Of a stretch of 64,000 nucleotides of DNA, positions 49,598 through 59,328 are shown one piece after another. A model generated the notes under the pieces. That model ran no database searches. It was not told the DNA's origin and saw only the letters and a list, made by a program, of their open reading frames with translations. The stretch spans positions 1 to 64,000 of the forward strand of contig NZ_VIUE01000005.1 in NCBI RefSeq assembly GCF_007828215.1, in the 5' to 3' direction. Every line of letters starts with the position of its first letter. Within the stretch, counting starts at the first letter, position 1. Source of the stretch: Pseudomonas sp. SJZ074. GTDB taxonomy: Bacteria; Pseudomonadota; Gammaproteobacteria; Pseudomonadales; Pseudomonadaceae. The translations under genes were made by a program, and so were the position numbers.

Positions 49598-50317
49598 TCA
49601 TTCGTGATGCGGCTCGCCCAGGAATGTCAGCGAAGTAAATACACCACGGGTCGCCACGTCCTTGTCGTCCTTGAGCGGGATTTCCATCTGCGCGGCGATG
49701 ACGTTCAAGCCTTCATTGCGCACCAGCACCTGGGCCCGGCCGTCCGCGTCGGTTTCAGTGGATACGGTGTTCGGCGCGCTGCGGTAATCGCCCACCAGTT
49801 TTACACCGGCCGCGGGCTTGCCATCCAGCAGGACTCGTACCGGCAGTGACTGGCCGGGACCTACGGTCAGTGGGTCGACGTCTGGCAGGATCACGAACTT
49901 GAGCGGCTCCAGCTTCGGCAGCTTCGCTCCTGGCTCATAGATGGCCAGGCTGTATTTGAACGTGTGGGTCGACTCGATCGCGCCGGGCACCTTGCTGCGG
50001 CCTTCGTTGATCCACTTCTTGTCGGCGGTCTGCGACCACATGCCGTTGTCCAGTGCCACTGCGAGCACGGCCGGAGGTTTGAGCGGTTGCAGGCGCGCGT
50101 GGTCGGGCAGGCGTTGCACCGTGACGGGAATCATCTTGCCGCCCAGGTCATAAGCCCAGGCGCCGCTGATTTTCTGTGCCTTGAACGCGTTGTCCTCGGC
50201 GCCGTGGCCGTAAATCACTTCAATGTTGCCGCGCCGTTGTTCGGTCCACAAACCGTGGGCCGAGGCTTGTGTCGCCAGGAACAGGCCGAGCAGGGCGAGT
50301 GTCTTGGGGTATTTCAT
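49598..50317 (-). CDS. DUF4198 periplasmic protein, probable metal-uptake partner
   Basis: Exported protein of 239 residues of the DUF4198 family, which is often encoded beside TonB receptors or nickel/cobalt transport genes. The signal peptide ends at ATQASA, which would leave HGLWTEQRRG, an N-terminal histidine, in the mature protein. The second half, SLPVRVLLDGKPAAGVKLVG then DADGRAQVLVRNEGLNVIAA, has the form of an immunoglobulin-like domain. It lies 14 bases after the receptor gene and is thus co-transcribed. The metal is unknown. It ends in histidines (GEPHHE). Confidence 0.83.
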   Translation of the reverse strand: MKYPKTLALLGLFLATQASAHGLWTEQRRGNIEVIYGHGAEDNAFKAQKISGAWAYDLGGKMIPVTVQRLPDHARLQPLKPPAVLAVALDNGMWSQTADKKWINEGRSKVPGAIESTHTFKYSLAIYEPGAKLPKLEPLKFVILPDVDPLTVGPGQSLPVRVLLDGKPAAGVKLVGDYRSAPNTVSTETDADGRAQVLVRNEGLNVIAAQMEIPLKDDKDVATRGVFTSLTFLGEPHHE

Positions 50318-50331
50318 GCCGACTTCCTTTT

Positions 50332-52437
50332 TTATAGATCGAGGGTGAGACTGACGGTGAAGTTGCGCGGGTTGCCGGGGGTGACCCAGTAGTTGCTGTA
50401 GGAGCGCTCGTAGTATTTTTCGTCGAAGACGTTGTTCAGGTTCAGGCCCACGGTGACGTTGTCGCTGGCCTTGTAATGAGCCAGCAGATCCACGGTGTGA
50501 TAAGCCGGTAGCTCGAAGTCCTTGCCGGCTTCGCCCGAACGATCCCCCACGTAAGTGAACGCCGCGCCGACGTCCGAGCCGCGCAGGCGTCCATCCTGAA
50601 ATTCATAGACGCCCAGCAGACTGCCGCTGCGCTTGGCCACGCCGAGGATGCGGCTACCCGTTGGAATAGTCTTGTCCCCCTGGGTCACTTCGGCATTGAT
50701 GTAGGCGAAGGCGCCGATCACGCGGACGGCGTCGGTCAGTTGTCCGCTGACCTGCAGGTCGACCCCCTGACTACGGGCCTTGCCCATGGCGCGACTGGTG
50801 TTGGTGCCGGGATCCAGCGCCAGGACGTTTTCCTTTTCGATATGGAACGCCGCCAGAGTGGTGCTCAAGCGATCGTCGAACAGCTCGCTCTTGATCCCGG
50901 CTTCATAGCCGACGCCTTCCTCCGGGTCGAAGGTCTTGCCGCTCGCATCCAGGCCGTTGTTGGGCTTGAACGAGGTGGAGGCGTTGGCGAACAGTCCGAC
51001 TTCAGGCGTCAATTGGTACAGCAGGCCGGCCCGTTGCGTCAGGGCATCGTGGCGTTGGTGGCTGGTGAGCTGGGTGGTGTGATCATCGATGCTTTGCTCG
51101 AAATGCTCGTAGCGCACGCCGAGCATGCCTCGCAGTTTGTCGGTGAAGATGATCTGATCCTGAAGATTCAACGCACGGCTTTGGACACGCTCGAAAAAAT
51201 CCGAGCCGGTGCGCAGCCCGTTGGGTTTGGGCTGGCCGTAAATGGGCTGATAGATGTCGATGGGGTAGTTGCCGCCGTTGATGGTGGTGACGCGCTCGTT
51301 CTTGCGGTAATCCTCGTATTCGCTGCCGATCAGCAGTTCGTGCTGCCATGGTCCCGAATCGAACAGGCCACGCAGTTCCAACTGGGTGATGCTGTCGTGC
51401 CAATCGTTGTCGCGTTCGCGGTAACGGCGGTTGACGGTGTGGCCATCGGCATTCAGCGGACGTGCTTCGGAGGCGAAGCCCCAGAGTTCGCCTTGTTTGT
51501 AATGACTGGCCAGGCGCAGTTGCCAAGTGTCGTTGAGCTGGTGTTCGAGGGCGGCCTGGAGCATGTTGTTGTGGTTGTCGATGTCACCGTCGTTGGGTTC
51601 GCCCAGGAAGGTCGAGCGGGACATGCCGCCCCAGCGATTACCTGGCGCGACGATGCCCCGATCGAACGTCGAGCTGTGGCGCACGATTTCACTCTCCACC
51701 AACAGGCGTGTGTCGGGGCTCAGTTGCCAACTGATGGAAGGCGCCACGAATACCCGCTGGCTGTCGACGTGATCGCGAAAGCTGTGATTGTCCTCCACCG
51801 CCAGGTTCACCCTCGACAGCAGCGTGCCTTCGGCGTCCAGTGGCGTATTGACGTCCAGCGCGGTGCGGTAGCGGTCCCAACTGCCGGCGCTGGTCTGTAG
51901 GGTGGTGAAGGCTTCGGGCTGGGGTTTCTTGGTGACGATATTGACCGTGCCCCCTGGGTCGCCTCGCCCATAGAGGCTGGCCGCCGGCCCCTTCAATACC
52001 TCGATGCGTTCGATGTTGGCGGCGTCCGGCGTGCTCGGGTAGCCACGGTTGGCGCTGAAACCGTCCTTGTAGAACTCTGACGTCGTGAAGCCGCGCACGC
52101 TGTATTCGTAAAGTGTCAGGCCGCCGAAGTTGTTCTGTTTCGATACGCCGCCGGCAAACTCCAGTGCTCGTTCGACGCTGGTGGTGCCCAGGTCCGTGAG
52201 GACGTCAGCCGGAATTACGCTGACCGACTGGGGGATGTCCCGCAGGGCCGTGTCGGTTTTGGTGGCGCTGGCGGAGCGGGTGGCGCGATAACCTTTCACC
52301 GGCCCGGTGGGGGATTCGTAATCGGAGGTGACGCTGATGGCGTCCAGTTCCAGAGGCTGGGTTTCCTCGGCAAAGGCCGGGTCGCCCAGCAGGCCCAAGG
52401 CCAGGCTGGCGAGGGAAATCCGCTTTAGAGATGACAT
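50332..52437 (-). CDS. TonB-dependent siderophore-type receptor
   Basis: Outer-membrane receptor of 701 residues. The signal peptide ends near AFA-EETQPLELDAI. The plug (about 60-170) has RDIPQSVSVIPADVLTDLG and VLKGPAASLYGRGDPGGTVN. The 22-strand barrel follows, with YFQDQ-type segments replaced by LNLQDQIIFTDKLRG. There is no N-terminal STN signalling domain, so it is not a FecA-type regulator. The last residue is leucine (SLTLDL), where most receptors end in Phe or Trp. ATG 52437 gives the proper signal peptide; the earlier TTG-like extension runs into the upstream palindrome. Ligand unknown. Confidence 0.92.
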   Translation of the reverse strand: MSSLKRISLASLALGLLGDPAFAEETQPLELDAISVTSDYESPTGPVKGYRATRSASATKTDTALRDIPQSVSVIPADVLTDLGTTSVERALEFAGGVSKQNNFGGLTLYEYSVRGFTTSEFYKDGFSANRGYPSTPDAANIERIEVLKGPAASLYGRGDPGGTVNIVTKKPQPEAFTTLQTSAGSWDRYRTALDVNTPLDAEGTLLSRVNLAVEDNHSFRDHVDSQRVFVAPSISWQLSPDTRLLVESEIVRHSSTFDRGIVAPGNRWGGMSRSTFLGEPNDGDIDNHNNMLQAALEHQLNDTWQLRLASHYKQGELWGFASEARPLNADGHTVNRRYRERDNDWHDSITQLELRGLFDSGPWQHELLIGSEYEDYRKNERVTTINGGNYPIDIYQPIYGQPKPNGLRTGSDFFERVQSRALNLQDQIIFTDKLRGMLGVRYEHFEQSIDDHTTQLTSHQRHDALTQRAGLLYQLTPEVGLFANASTSFKPNNGLDASGKTFDPEEGVGYEAGIKSELFDDRLSTTLAAFHIEKENVLALDPGTNTSRAMGKARSQGVDLQVSGQLTDAVRVIGAFAYINAEVTQGDKTIPTGSRILGVAKRSGSLLGVYEFQDGRLRGSDVGAAFTYVGDRSGEAGKDFELPAYHTVDLLAHYKASDNVTVGLNLNNVFDEKYYERSYSNYWVTPGNPRNFTVSLTLDL

Positions 52438-52443
52438 GTTATG

Positions 52444-52470
52444 TTGTTCCAATTGTTTTAATTGAAACAA
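52444..52470 (-). promoter_or_regulatory. Imperfect palindrome just before the receptor gene
   Basis: TTGTTCCAATT (52444-52454) and AATTGAAACAA (52460-52470) pair at 10 of 11 positions around GTTTT. It ends 7 bases before the start codon and could be an operator or a hairpin covering the ribosome-binding site. Confidence 0.5.
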
Positions 52471-52478
52471 TATAACAC

Positions 52479-52497
52479 TACTAATGAGAATTTATGC
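52479..52497 (-). promoter_or_regulatory. Possible Fur box
   Basis: ACTAATGAGAATTTATGCT agrees with the 19-base Fur consensus at about 10 positions, including the AATGA and AAT core. It is placed where the receptor promoter should lie. The match is weak. Confidence 0.35.
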
Positions 52498-52512
52498 TAT
52501 CTGTGTTTTATT

Positions 52513-52643
52513 GGGGCGAGGGGGCTTGCTCCCGCTGGGCTGCGAAGCAGCCCCGGGACAATTAAAGGCAATCAGTCAGATTATCGAGGATGGCCGTTTC
52601 AGGGCTGCTGCGCAGCCCAGCGGGAGCAAGCTCCCTCGCCACA
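52513..52643. repeat. Inverted repeat pair of the CTCCCTCGCC type
   Basis: GGGCGAGGGGGCTTGCTCCC with a GGGCTGCGAAGCAGCCC hairpin (52513-52553) faces a near-identical inverted copy (52601-52643), so the pair can fold into one long structure. It differs from the two REP types found elsewhere in the window. Confidence 0.85.
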
Positions 52644-52664
52644 GAGTATTTCAGAGCCTGCCGG

Positions 52665-53825
<1,161 letters not shown>

Positions 53826-53929
53826 CTATCACGTCCTACAAAAGTTGCAGGCGGAATGAGACCGCCCATAATGACGCGCATTATACGAGGCCGCGCGCGC
53901 CTCGGAACCGGATATTTAGGAGTCTTTTC

Positions 53930-54688
53930 ATGGCCGTAGCTCTGAGCACCCTGGTTGAAGAAGCGGACCGTTACCTGGCGAGCAGCCGGATTGCCGATTA
54001 CTGCCCCAACGGCCTGCAGGTCGAAGGCGCGCCCCAGGTGATGCGCATCGTCAGTGGCGTGACCGCCAGCCAGGCGTTGCTTGACGCCGCAGTGGAGGCC
54101 GATGCCGATCTGGTGCTGGTGCATCACGGTTACTTCTGGAAGGGTGAGAACCCGTGCATCACCGGGATGAAGCAGCGTCGCCTGAAAACCCTGCTCAAGC
54201 ACGATATCAGCCTGCTGGCCTACCATCTGCCGCTGGACCTGCACCCCGATGTCGGTAACAACGTGCAGCTGGCCCGTCAACTGGAGATCACCGTCGAAGG
54301 GCCGCTGGACCCGGAGAACCCCAAGGTCGTCGGCCTGGTCGGCTCCTTGTCCGAACCGATGACGCCTCGGGATTTCGCCCGCAGAGTCCAGGAAGTCATG
54401 GGTCGTGAGCCGTTGCTGATCGAAGGACAGCAGATGGTCCGCCGGGTCGGCTGGTGCACCGGTGGCGGCCAGGGTTACATCGACCAGGCGGTGACGGCCG
54501 GGGTCGACCTGTACCTCAGCGGCGAAGCGTCGGAGCAGACTTTCCACAGCGCCCGGGAAAACGGCATCAGCTTCGTCGCCGCCGGCCATCATGCGACCGA
54601 ACGTTATGGCGTGCAGGCGTTGGGCGATTATCTGGCGCGACGCTTTGCCCTGGAGCATATCTTCATCGATTGCCCGAATCCCATCTGA
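53930..54688 (+). CDS. Nif3-like dinuclear metal centre protein
   Basis: Protein of 252 residues of the Nif3/YbgI (DUF34) family, which forms a hexameric ring with two metal ions per subunit. H65 and H66 in LVLVHHGYFWKG, H99 in LLAYHLPLDLHP and the late SFVAAGHHATERYG carry the metal ligands. Related proteins have been proposed as GTP cyclohydrolase-like or metal-insertion factors; the function here is not known. It is divergent from algW. Confidence 0.93.
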   Translation: MAVALSTLVEEADRYLASSRIADYCPNGLQVEGAPQVMRIVSGVTASQALLDAAVEADADLVLVHHGYFWKGENPCITGMKQRRLKTLLKHDISLLAYHLPLDLHPDVGNNVQLARQLEITVEGPLDPENPKVVGLVGSLSEPMTPRDFARRVQEVMGREPLLIEGQQMVRRVGWCTGGGQGYIDQAVTAGVDLYLSGEASEQTFHSARENGISFVAAGHHATERYGVQALGDYLARRFALEHIFIDCPNPI

Positions 54689-54703
54689 CACAACCTAAAT
54701 CCC

Positions 54704-54795
54704 CTGTGGGAGCGGGCTTGCTCGCGAAGGCGGTGTGTCAGTCAAACTCTGCGCAACCGAACCACCGCTTTTCGCGAGCAAGCCCGCTCCCACAA
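54704..54795. repeat. REP inverted pair
   Basis: GGGAGCGGGCTTGCTCGCGAA arms facing each other, between the Nif3-like gene and cysD. Confidence 0.93.
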
Positions 54796-54941
54796 AGACT
54801 GTTGTGTTGCCCGAACCCCCAGGCATATCCATATGCTGTTTCGATCTAGTTGGCGCCCTGAATAGAAGAGATCGCTGTGCTAGGATTCTTCGCTCGAACA
54901 CGGCCCGCTGGCCGTTCATAAGAAAGTTTTCGTGAGTAGCC

Positions 54942-55859
54942 ATGGTCGACAAACTGACGCATCTGAAACAGCTGGAGGCGGAAAGCATCCACATCATCCG
55001 CGAGGTGGCCGCCGAGTTCGACAACCCGGTGATGCTGTACTCCATCGGTAAAGACTCCGCCGTGATGCTGCACCTGGCACGCAAGGCGTTTTTCCCCGGC
55101 AAGCTGCCGTTTCCGGTGATGCACGTCGACACCCGCTGGAAATTCCAGGAAATGTACAAGTTCCGCGATCGCATGGTCGAGGAAATGGGCCTGGACCTGA
55201 TCACCCATGTGAACCCCGAAGGCGTGGCGCAGGGCATCAACCCGTTCACCCACGGCAGTGCCAAGCACACCGACATCATGAAGACCCAGGGCCTCAAGCA
55301 GGCGTTGGACAAGTATGGTTTCGACGCCGCGTTCGGCGGTGCCCGTCGCGATGAGGAGAAATCCCGCGCCAAGGAGCGCGTCTACTCGTTTCGCGACAGC
55401 AAGCACCGTTGGGACCCGAAGAACCAGCGCCCGGAGCTGTGGAACGTCTACAACGGCAAGGTCAACAAGGGCGAGTCGATCCGCGTCTTCCCGTTGTCGA
55501 ACTGGACCGAGCTGGACATCTGGCAGTACATCTACCTCGAAGGCATTCCAATCGTGCCGCTGTACTTTGCTGCCGAGCGCGAAGTCATCGAGAAGAACGG
55601 CACGCTGATCATGATCGACGACGAGCGCATCCTCGAACACCTGTCCGAGGAAGAGAAGGCCCGTATCGTCAAGAAGAAAGTGCGTTTCCGTACCCTTGGC
55701 TGCTACCCGTTGACGGGCGCGGTGGAGTCCGAGGCCGAGAGCCTGACGGACATCATTCAGGAAATGCTCCTGACGCGAACTTCCGAGCGCCAGGGCCGGG
55801 TCATCGACCACGATGGCGCAGGCTCGATGGAAGATAAGAAACGTCAAGGTTACTTTTAA
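54942..55859 (+). CDS. Sulfate adenylyltransferase subunit CysD
   Basis: Small, catalytic subunit of 305 residues of ATP sulfurylase, which makes adenosine phosphosulfate from sulfate and ATP. The PP-loop is [10 protein letters not shown] (residues 34-43). [20 protein letters not shown] is the conserved substrate segment, and the tail [11 protein letters not shown] is diagnostic. Its partner cysNC normally begins within a few bases; here it begins 497 bases later, with another gene in between. Confidence 0.97.
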   Translation: MVDKLTHLKQLEAESIHIIREVAAEFDNPVMLYSIGKDSAVMLHLARKAFFPGKLPFPVMHVDTRWKFQEMYKFRDRMVEEMGLDLITHVNPEGVAQGINPFTHGSAKHTDIMKTQGLKQALDKYGFDAAFGGARRDEEKSRAKERVYSFRDSKHRWDPKNQRPELWNVYNGKVNKGESIRVFPLSNWTELDIWQYIYLEGIPIVPLYFAAEREVIEKNGTLIMIDDERILEHLSEEEKARIVKKKVRFRTLGCYPLTGAVESEAESLTDIIQEMLLTRTSERQGRVIDHDGAGSMEDKKRQGYF

Positions 55860-55870
55860 GCTTCGAGTTA

Positions 55871-55890
55871 CAAGCGGCAAGCTGCAAGTT
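55871..55890. repeat. Left flank of the inserted unit, CAAGCGGCAAGCT
   Basis: CAAGCGGCAAGCT at 55871-55883 is the exact inverse of AGCTTGCCGCTTG at 56317-56329. The two copies flank the four-helix-bundle gene. The same core lies at 2727-2739. Confidence 0.85.
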
Positions 55891-55961
55891 AAGGGCGGAA
55901 TGCGTAACTTCCCAGCTTGGTGCTTGCAGACGGTGCTGCGAGCCGGATTGGATGGCTCGCA

Positions 55962-56303
55962 ATGGATTTCGAGAAACTGATTGTTTGGCAGCGAAGTAAG
56001 GATTTGGCGGTAGGGATCTATAGAGAGTTTGCGCGATGTGGGGATTTTGGATTCAAGGATCAAATCACCCGCTCGGCACTTTCGGTGCCTTCCAATATTG
56101 CTGAAGGTATGGAGCGCCGTAATGCCAAAGAGAAAATTTATTTCCTTTGGGTTGCGAAAGGTTCCTGCGGGGAGCTGCGTACCCAAATCCTTATTGCTCG
56201 GGATATTGCTTACGTCGCAGATTCGCTGGCTGAAAACTGGGTTATGGAAACCCGCGAGCTTTCTCGAATGCTGGGCGGGTTGATCAACAAAATTTCTGAC
56301 TAG
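55962..56303 (+). CDS. Four-helix bundle protein (23S rRNA intervening sequence family)
   Basis: Protein of 113 residues, all helical, of the S23/IVP family first found inside 23S rRNA intervening sequences and structurally like the Avd protein of diversity-generating retroelements. [37 protein letters not shown] and [19 protein letters not shown] are the family motifs in order. Function unknown; Avd-like members bind nucleic acid. ATG 55962 fits the family N-terminus, though no strong ribosome-binding site precedes it. It lies between cysD and cysNC, in the same direction, and is clearly less GC-rich than either, which points to insertion. Confidence 0.9.
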   Translation: MDFEKLIVWQRSKDLAVGIYREFARCGDFGFKDQITRSALSVPSNIAEGMERRNAKEKIYFLWVAKGSCGELRTQILIARDIAYVADSLAENWVMETRELSRMLGGLINKISD

Positions 56304-56315
56304 CTGTACGCCGAC

Positions 56316-56350
56316 AAGCTTGCCGCTTGAAGCTTACAGCTCGGAGCTTG
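56316..56350. repeat. Right flank of the inserted unit
   Basis: AAGCTTGCCGCTTGAAGCT (56316-56334) is the inverse of the 19-mer at 2722-2740, followed by further AGCT-rich sequence up to the cysNC start. Its last part must supply the ribosome-binding site of cysNC (CTCGGAGC). Confidence 0.85.
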
Positions 56351-56356
56351 AATGCA

Positions 56357-58255
56357 ATGAGCCACCAATCTGATTTGATCAGCGAGGACATCCTCGCCTA
56401 CCTGGGCCAGCACGAGCGCAAGGAGCTGTTGCGCTTTTTGACCTGCGGTAACGTCGACGACGGCAAGAGCACCCTGATCGGGCGCCTGCTGCACGACTCC
56501 AAGATGATCTACGAAGATCACCTGGAAGCCATCACCCGCGATTCGAAGAAAGTCGGCACCACCGGTGACGACATCGACCTGGCGTTGCTGGTCGACGGCC
56601 TCCAGGCCGAGCGCGAGCAGGGCATCACCATCGATGTCGCGTACCGCTATTTCTCCACCGCCAAGCGCAAGTTCATCATCGCCGATACCCCCGGCCATGA
56701 GCAGTACACCCGCAACATGGCCACCGGTGCCTCTACCTGTGACCTGGCGATCATTCTGGTGGACGCCCGCTACGGCGTGCAGACCCAGACCCGTCGCCAC
56801 AGCTTCATTGCCTCGTTGCTGGGCATCAAGCACATCGTCGTGGCCATCAACAAGATGGACCTCAAGGACTTCGACCAGGGCGTGTTCGAGTCGATCAAGG
56901 CCGACTACCTGAAGTTCGCCGAAGGCTTGAAGATGAAGCCCACCAGCATGCACTTCGTGCCGATGTCGGCCCTCAAGGGCGACAACGTGGTGAACAAGTC
57001 CGAGCGCTCGCCGTGGTACACCGGCCAGTCGCTGATGGAAATTCTCGAGACCGTGGAAGTGGCGGGCGACCGTAACTTCACCGACCTGCGCTTCCCGGTG
57101 CAATACGTCAACCGTCCGAACCTGAACTTCCGCGGTTTCGCCGGCACCCTGGCCAGCGGCATCGTGCACAAGGGCGACGAAGTGGTGGTGTTGCCGTCGG
57201 GCAAGAGCAGCCGCGTCAAATCCATCGTCACCTTCGAAGGCGAGTTGGAGCAGGCCGGCCCGGGCCAGGCCGTGACCCTGACCATGGAAGACGAAATCGA
57301 CATCTCCCGGGGCGACCTGTTGGTGCATGCCGACAATGTCCCGCCGGTCACCGACAGCTTCGAAGCGATGCTGGTGTGGATGGCCGAGGAGCCGATGCTG
57401 CCGGGCAAGAAGTACGACATCAAGCGTGCGACCAGCTACGTGCCTGGCTCCATTGCCAGCATCGTCAACCGGGTCGACGTGAACACCCTCGAAGAGGGCC
57501 CCGCCAGCGCGCTGCAGCTCAACGAAATCGGCAAGGTGAAGATTGCCCTGGATGCGCCGATCGCCCTGGACGGTTACGAGAGCAACCGCACTACCGGCGC
57601 GTTCATCGTCATCGATCGCCTGACCAATGGCACCGTCGGCGCCGGCATGATTGTCGCCCAACCCTTGGCCCACGGCAGCAGCACGCATCACGGCAAGCTT
57701 GCCCATGTATCGGTGGAAGAACGCGCCCAGCGCTTCGGCCAGCAGCCGGCGACGGTGCTGTTCAGCGGTCTTTCGGGCGCCGGCAAGAGCACCCTGGCTT
57801 ACGCCGTGGAGCGCAAGCTGTTCGACATGGGCCGTGCGGTCTTCGTCCTCGATGGCCAGAACCTGCGCCATGACCTGAACAAAGGCCTGCCGCAAGACCG
57901 TGCCGGACGCACCGAGAATTGGCGCCGAGCGGCCCACGTCGCCCGTCAGTTCAACGAAGCCGGCCTGTTGACCCTGGCGGCATTCGTTGCACCGAGCGCC
58001 GAAGGGCGTTTGCAGGCCAAGGACCTGATCGGCAAGGAGCGCCTGCTGACGGTCTACGTCCAGGCCTCGCCGGCGGTATGCGCCCAGCGCGATCCGCAAG
58101 GGCTGTACGCCGCGGCCGGCGACAACATCCCGGGCGAGTCCTTCCCGTATGACGTGCCGCTGGACGCCGATCTGGTGATCGACACCCAGTCGCTGACGCT
58201 GGAAGAGAGCGTCAAGCAGGTGCTGGATCTGCTGCGCAGCCGCGGCGCGATCTAA
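56357..58255 (+). CDS. Bifunctional sulfate adenylyltransferase subunit 1 / APS kinase CysNC
   Basis: Fusion protein of 632 residues. The N-terminal CysN part (about 1-440) is a GTPase: GNVDDGKST from residue 31, [17 protein letters not shown] and NKMD. It drives APS synthesis with CysD. The C-terminal CysC part (about 455-632) is an APS kinase with P-loop [11 protein letters not shown] near residue 470 and [14 protein letters not shown], making PAPS. The fusion is usual in Pseudomonas. ATG 56357 gives the family start [13 protein letters not shown] strong terminator follows. Confidence 0.96.
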   Translation: MSHQSDLISEDILAYLGQHERKELLRFLTCGNVDDGKSTLIGRLLHDSKMIYEDHLEAITRDSKKVGTTGDDIDLALLVDGLQAEREQGITIDVAYRYFSTAKRKFIIADTPGHEQYTRNMATGASTCDLAIILVDARYGVQTQTRRHSFIASLLGIKHIVVAINKMDLKDFDQGVFESIKADYLKFAEGLKMKPTSMHFVPMSALKGDNVVNKSERSPWYTGQSLMEILETVEVAGDRNFTDLRFPVQYVNRPNLNFRGFAGTLASGIVHKGDEVVVLPSGKSSRVKSIVTFEGELEQAGPGQAVTLTMEDEIDISRGDLLVHADNVPPVTDSFEAMLVWMAEEPMLPGKKYDIKRATSYVPGSIASIVNRVDVNTLEEGPASALQLNEIGKVKIALDAPIALDGYESNRTTGAFIVIDRLTNGTVGAGMIVAQPLAHGSSTHHGKLAHVSVEERAQRFGQQPATVLFSGLSGAGKSTLAYAVERKLFDMGRAVFVLDGQNLRHDLNKGLPQDRAGRTENWRRAAHVARQFNEAGLLTLAAFVAPSAEGRLQAKDLIGKERLLTVYVQASPAVCAQRDPQGLYAAAGDNIPGESFPYDVPLDADLVIDTQSLTLEESVKQVLDLLRSRGAI

Positions 58256-58271
58256 GCGTCAACGGCAAACG

Positions 58272-58308
58272 AAAAGCCCGTCGATGAGCAATCATCGACG
58301 GGCTTTTT
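58272..58308 (+). terminator. Terminator after cysNC
   Basis: AAAAGCCCGTCGATGA, loop GCAA, then TCATCGACGGGCTTTTT; perfect stem with T run. Confidence 0.95.
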
Positions 58309-58322
58309 CATTGGCTCGGATC

Positions 58323-58413
58323 CTGTGGGAGCGGGCTTGCTCGCGAACGCGGACTGACATTCAAAATGTATATCGACTGTCACACCGCTTTCGCGTGCAA
58401 GCCCGCTCCCACA
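58323..58413. repeat. REP inverted pair
   Basis: GGGAGCGGGCTTGCTCGCGAA arms; the right arm has TTCGCGTGC in place of TTCGCGAGC. It lies between cysNC and the convergent acyltransferase gene. Confidence 0.92.
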
Positions 58414-58419
58414 AGGGAG

Positions 58420-59328
58420 TCAGCGGCGGTTTGGGAATTCCTGGTGCATTTGCGCAAGCAGTGCATCCTTGTCCTGCCACAACTGGTTGATCCAGCCCTG
58501 GAACTCCAGGCGATAGGCGCCGTCCTGGTCGTAGTTCCTGCCGACGAACTGCGGCGGGATCGGCAGTTCCTGGAAATGCACCACCACTTCCCCCACGTTG
58601 CCGCAGAGCAAGTCCCAATAACCCGGACGCCCGCCCGGATAATGGATGGTTACGTTGATGATCGATTCCAGTTGTTCACCCATGGCATCGAGCACGAACG
58701 CGATGCCACCGGCCTTGGGCTTGAGCAGATAACGGAACGGTGACTGCTGCTGGGCATGCTTGCCTTCGGTAAAGCGCGTGCCTTCGGCGAAATTGAAAAT
58801 GCCCACTGGATTGTTGCGAAACTTCGCGCAGGTCTTGCGGGTGGTTTCCAGGTCTTTGCCTCTCTTTTCCGGATGCTTTTCCAGATAGGCCTTGGAGTAG
58901 CGTTTCATGAACGGGAATCCCAGCGCCCACCAGGCCAGGCCAATTACCGGCACCCAGATCAGCTCCTGCTTGAGAAAGAACTTCAACGGGCGGACGCGGC
59001 GATTGAGCACGTACTGCAGCACCATGATGTCGACCCAACTCTGGTGGTTGCTGGTGATCAGGTACGAATGCTGGTAGTCCAGGCCCTCCAGGCCGCTGAG
59101 GTGCCAGCGGGTGCGGCGCAGCAGGTTCATCCAGGCCTTGTTGTGGCTGATCCAGGCTTCATGGATGTGGCTCATCAGCCAATCGGTGAAGCGTCGGGCG
59201 GCGGGGAAGGGCAGCAGGAGCTTGACGATCGCCACGATGAACAGTGGCGTACAGCAGGCAATGGTATTGAGCGCCAGCAGCAGCGAGGCGATGACGCCTC
59301 GCACCGGGGCAGGCAGGAAATCCAGCAT
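58420..59328 (-). CDS. PlsC-like acyltransferase
   Basis: Membrane-associated acyltransferase of 302 residues (YihG-like branch of the lysophosphatidate acyltransferase family). The HX4D motif is NHQSWVD, with H95 and D100. The second motif is FAEGTRFTEGKHAQQ, containing the conserved EGTR. A hydrophobic N-terminal stretch (about 12-40) anchors it. In relatives it alters the acyl chains of phospholipids; this is inference here. Its start abuts the pta stop, so the two are probably co-transcribed. Confidence 0.9.
   Translation of the reverse strand: MLDFLPAPVRGVIASLLLALNTIACCTPLFIVAIVKLLLPFPAARRFTDWLMSHIHEAWISHNKAWMNLLRRTRWHLSGLEGLDYQHSYLITSNHQSWVDIMVLQYVLNRRVRPLKFFLKQELIWVPVIGLAWWALGFPFMKRYSKAYLEKHPEKRGKDLETTRKTCAKFRNNPVGIFNFAEGTRFTEGKHAQQQSPFRYLLKPKAGGIAFVLDAMGEQLESIINVTIHYPGGRPGYWDLLCGNVGEVVVHFQELPIPPQFVGRNYDQDGAYRLEFQGWINQLWQDKDALLAQMHQEFPNRR

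Noticed and set aside
50332..52437. Cell-surface signalling receptor with sigma/anti-sigma pair
   Set aside because: The receptor has no N-terminal signalling domain and no sigma or anti-sigma gene is adjacent.
55962..56303. Diversity-generating retroelement
   Set aside because: The four-helix bundle is Avd-like, but there is no reverse transcriptase, template repeat or variable repeat around it.
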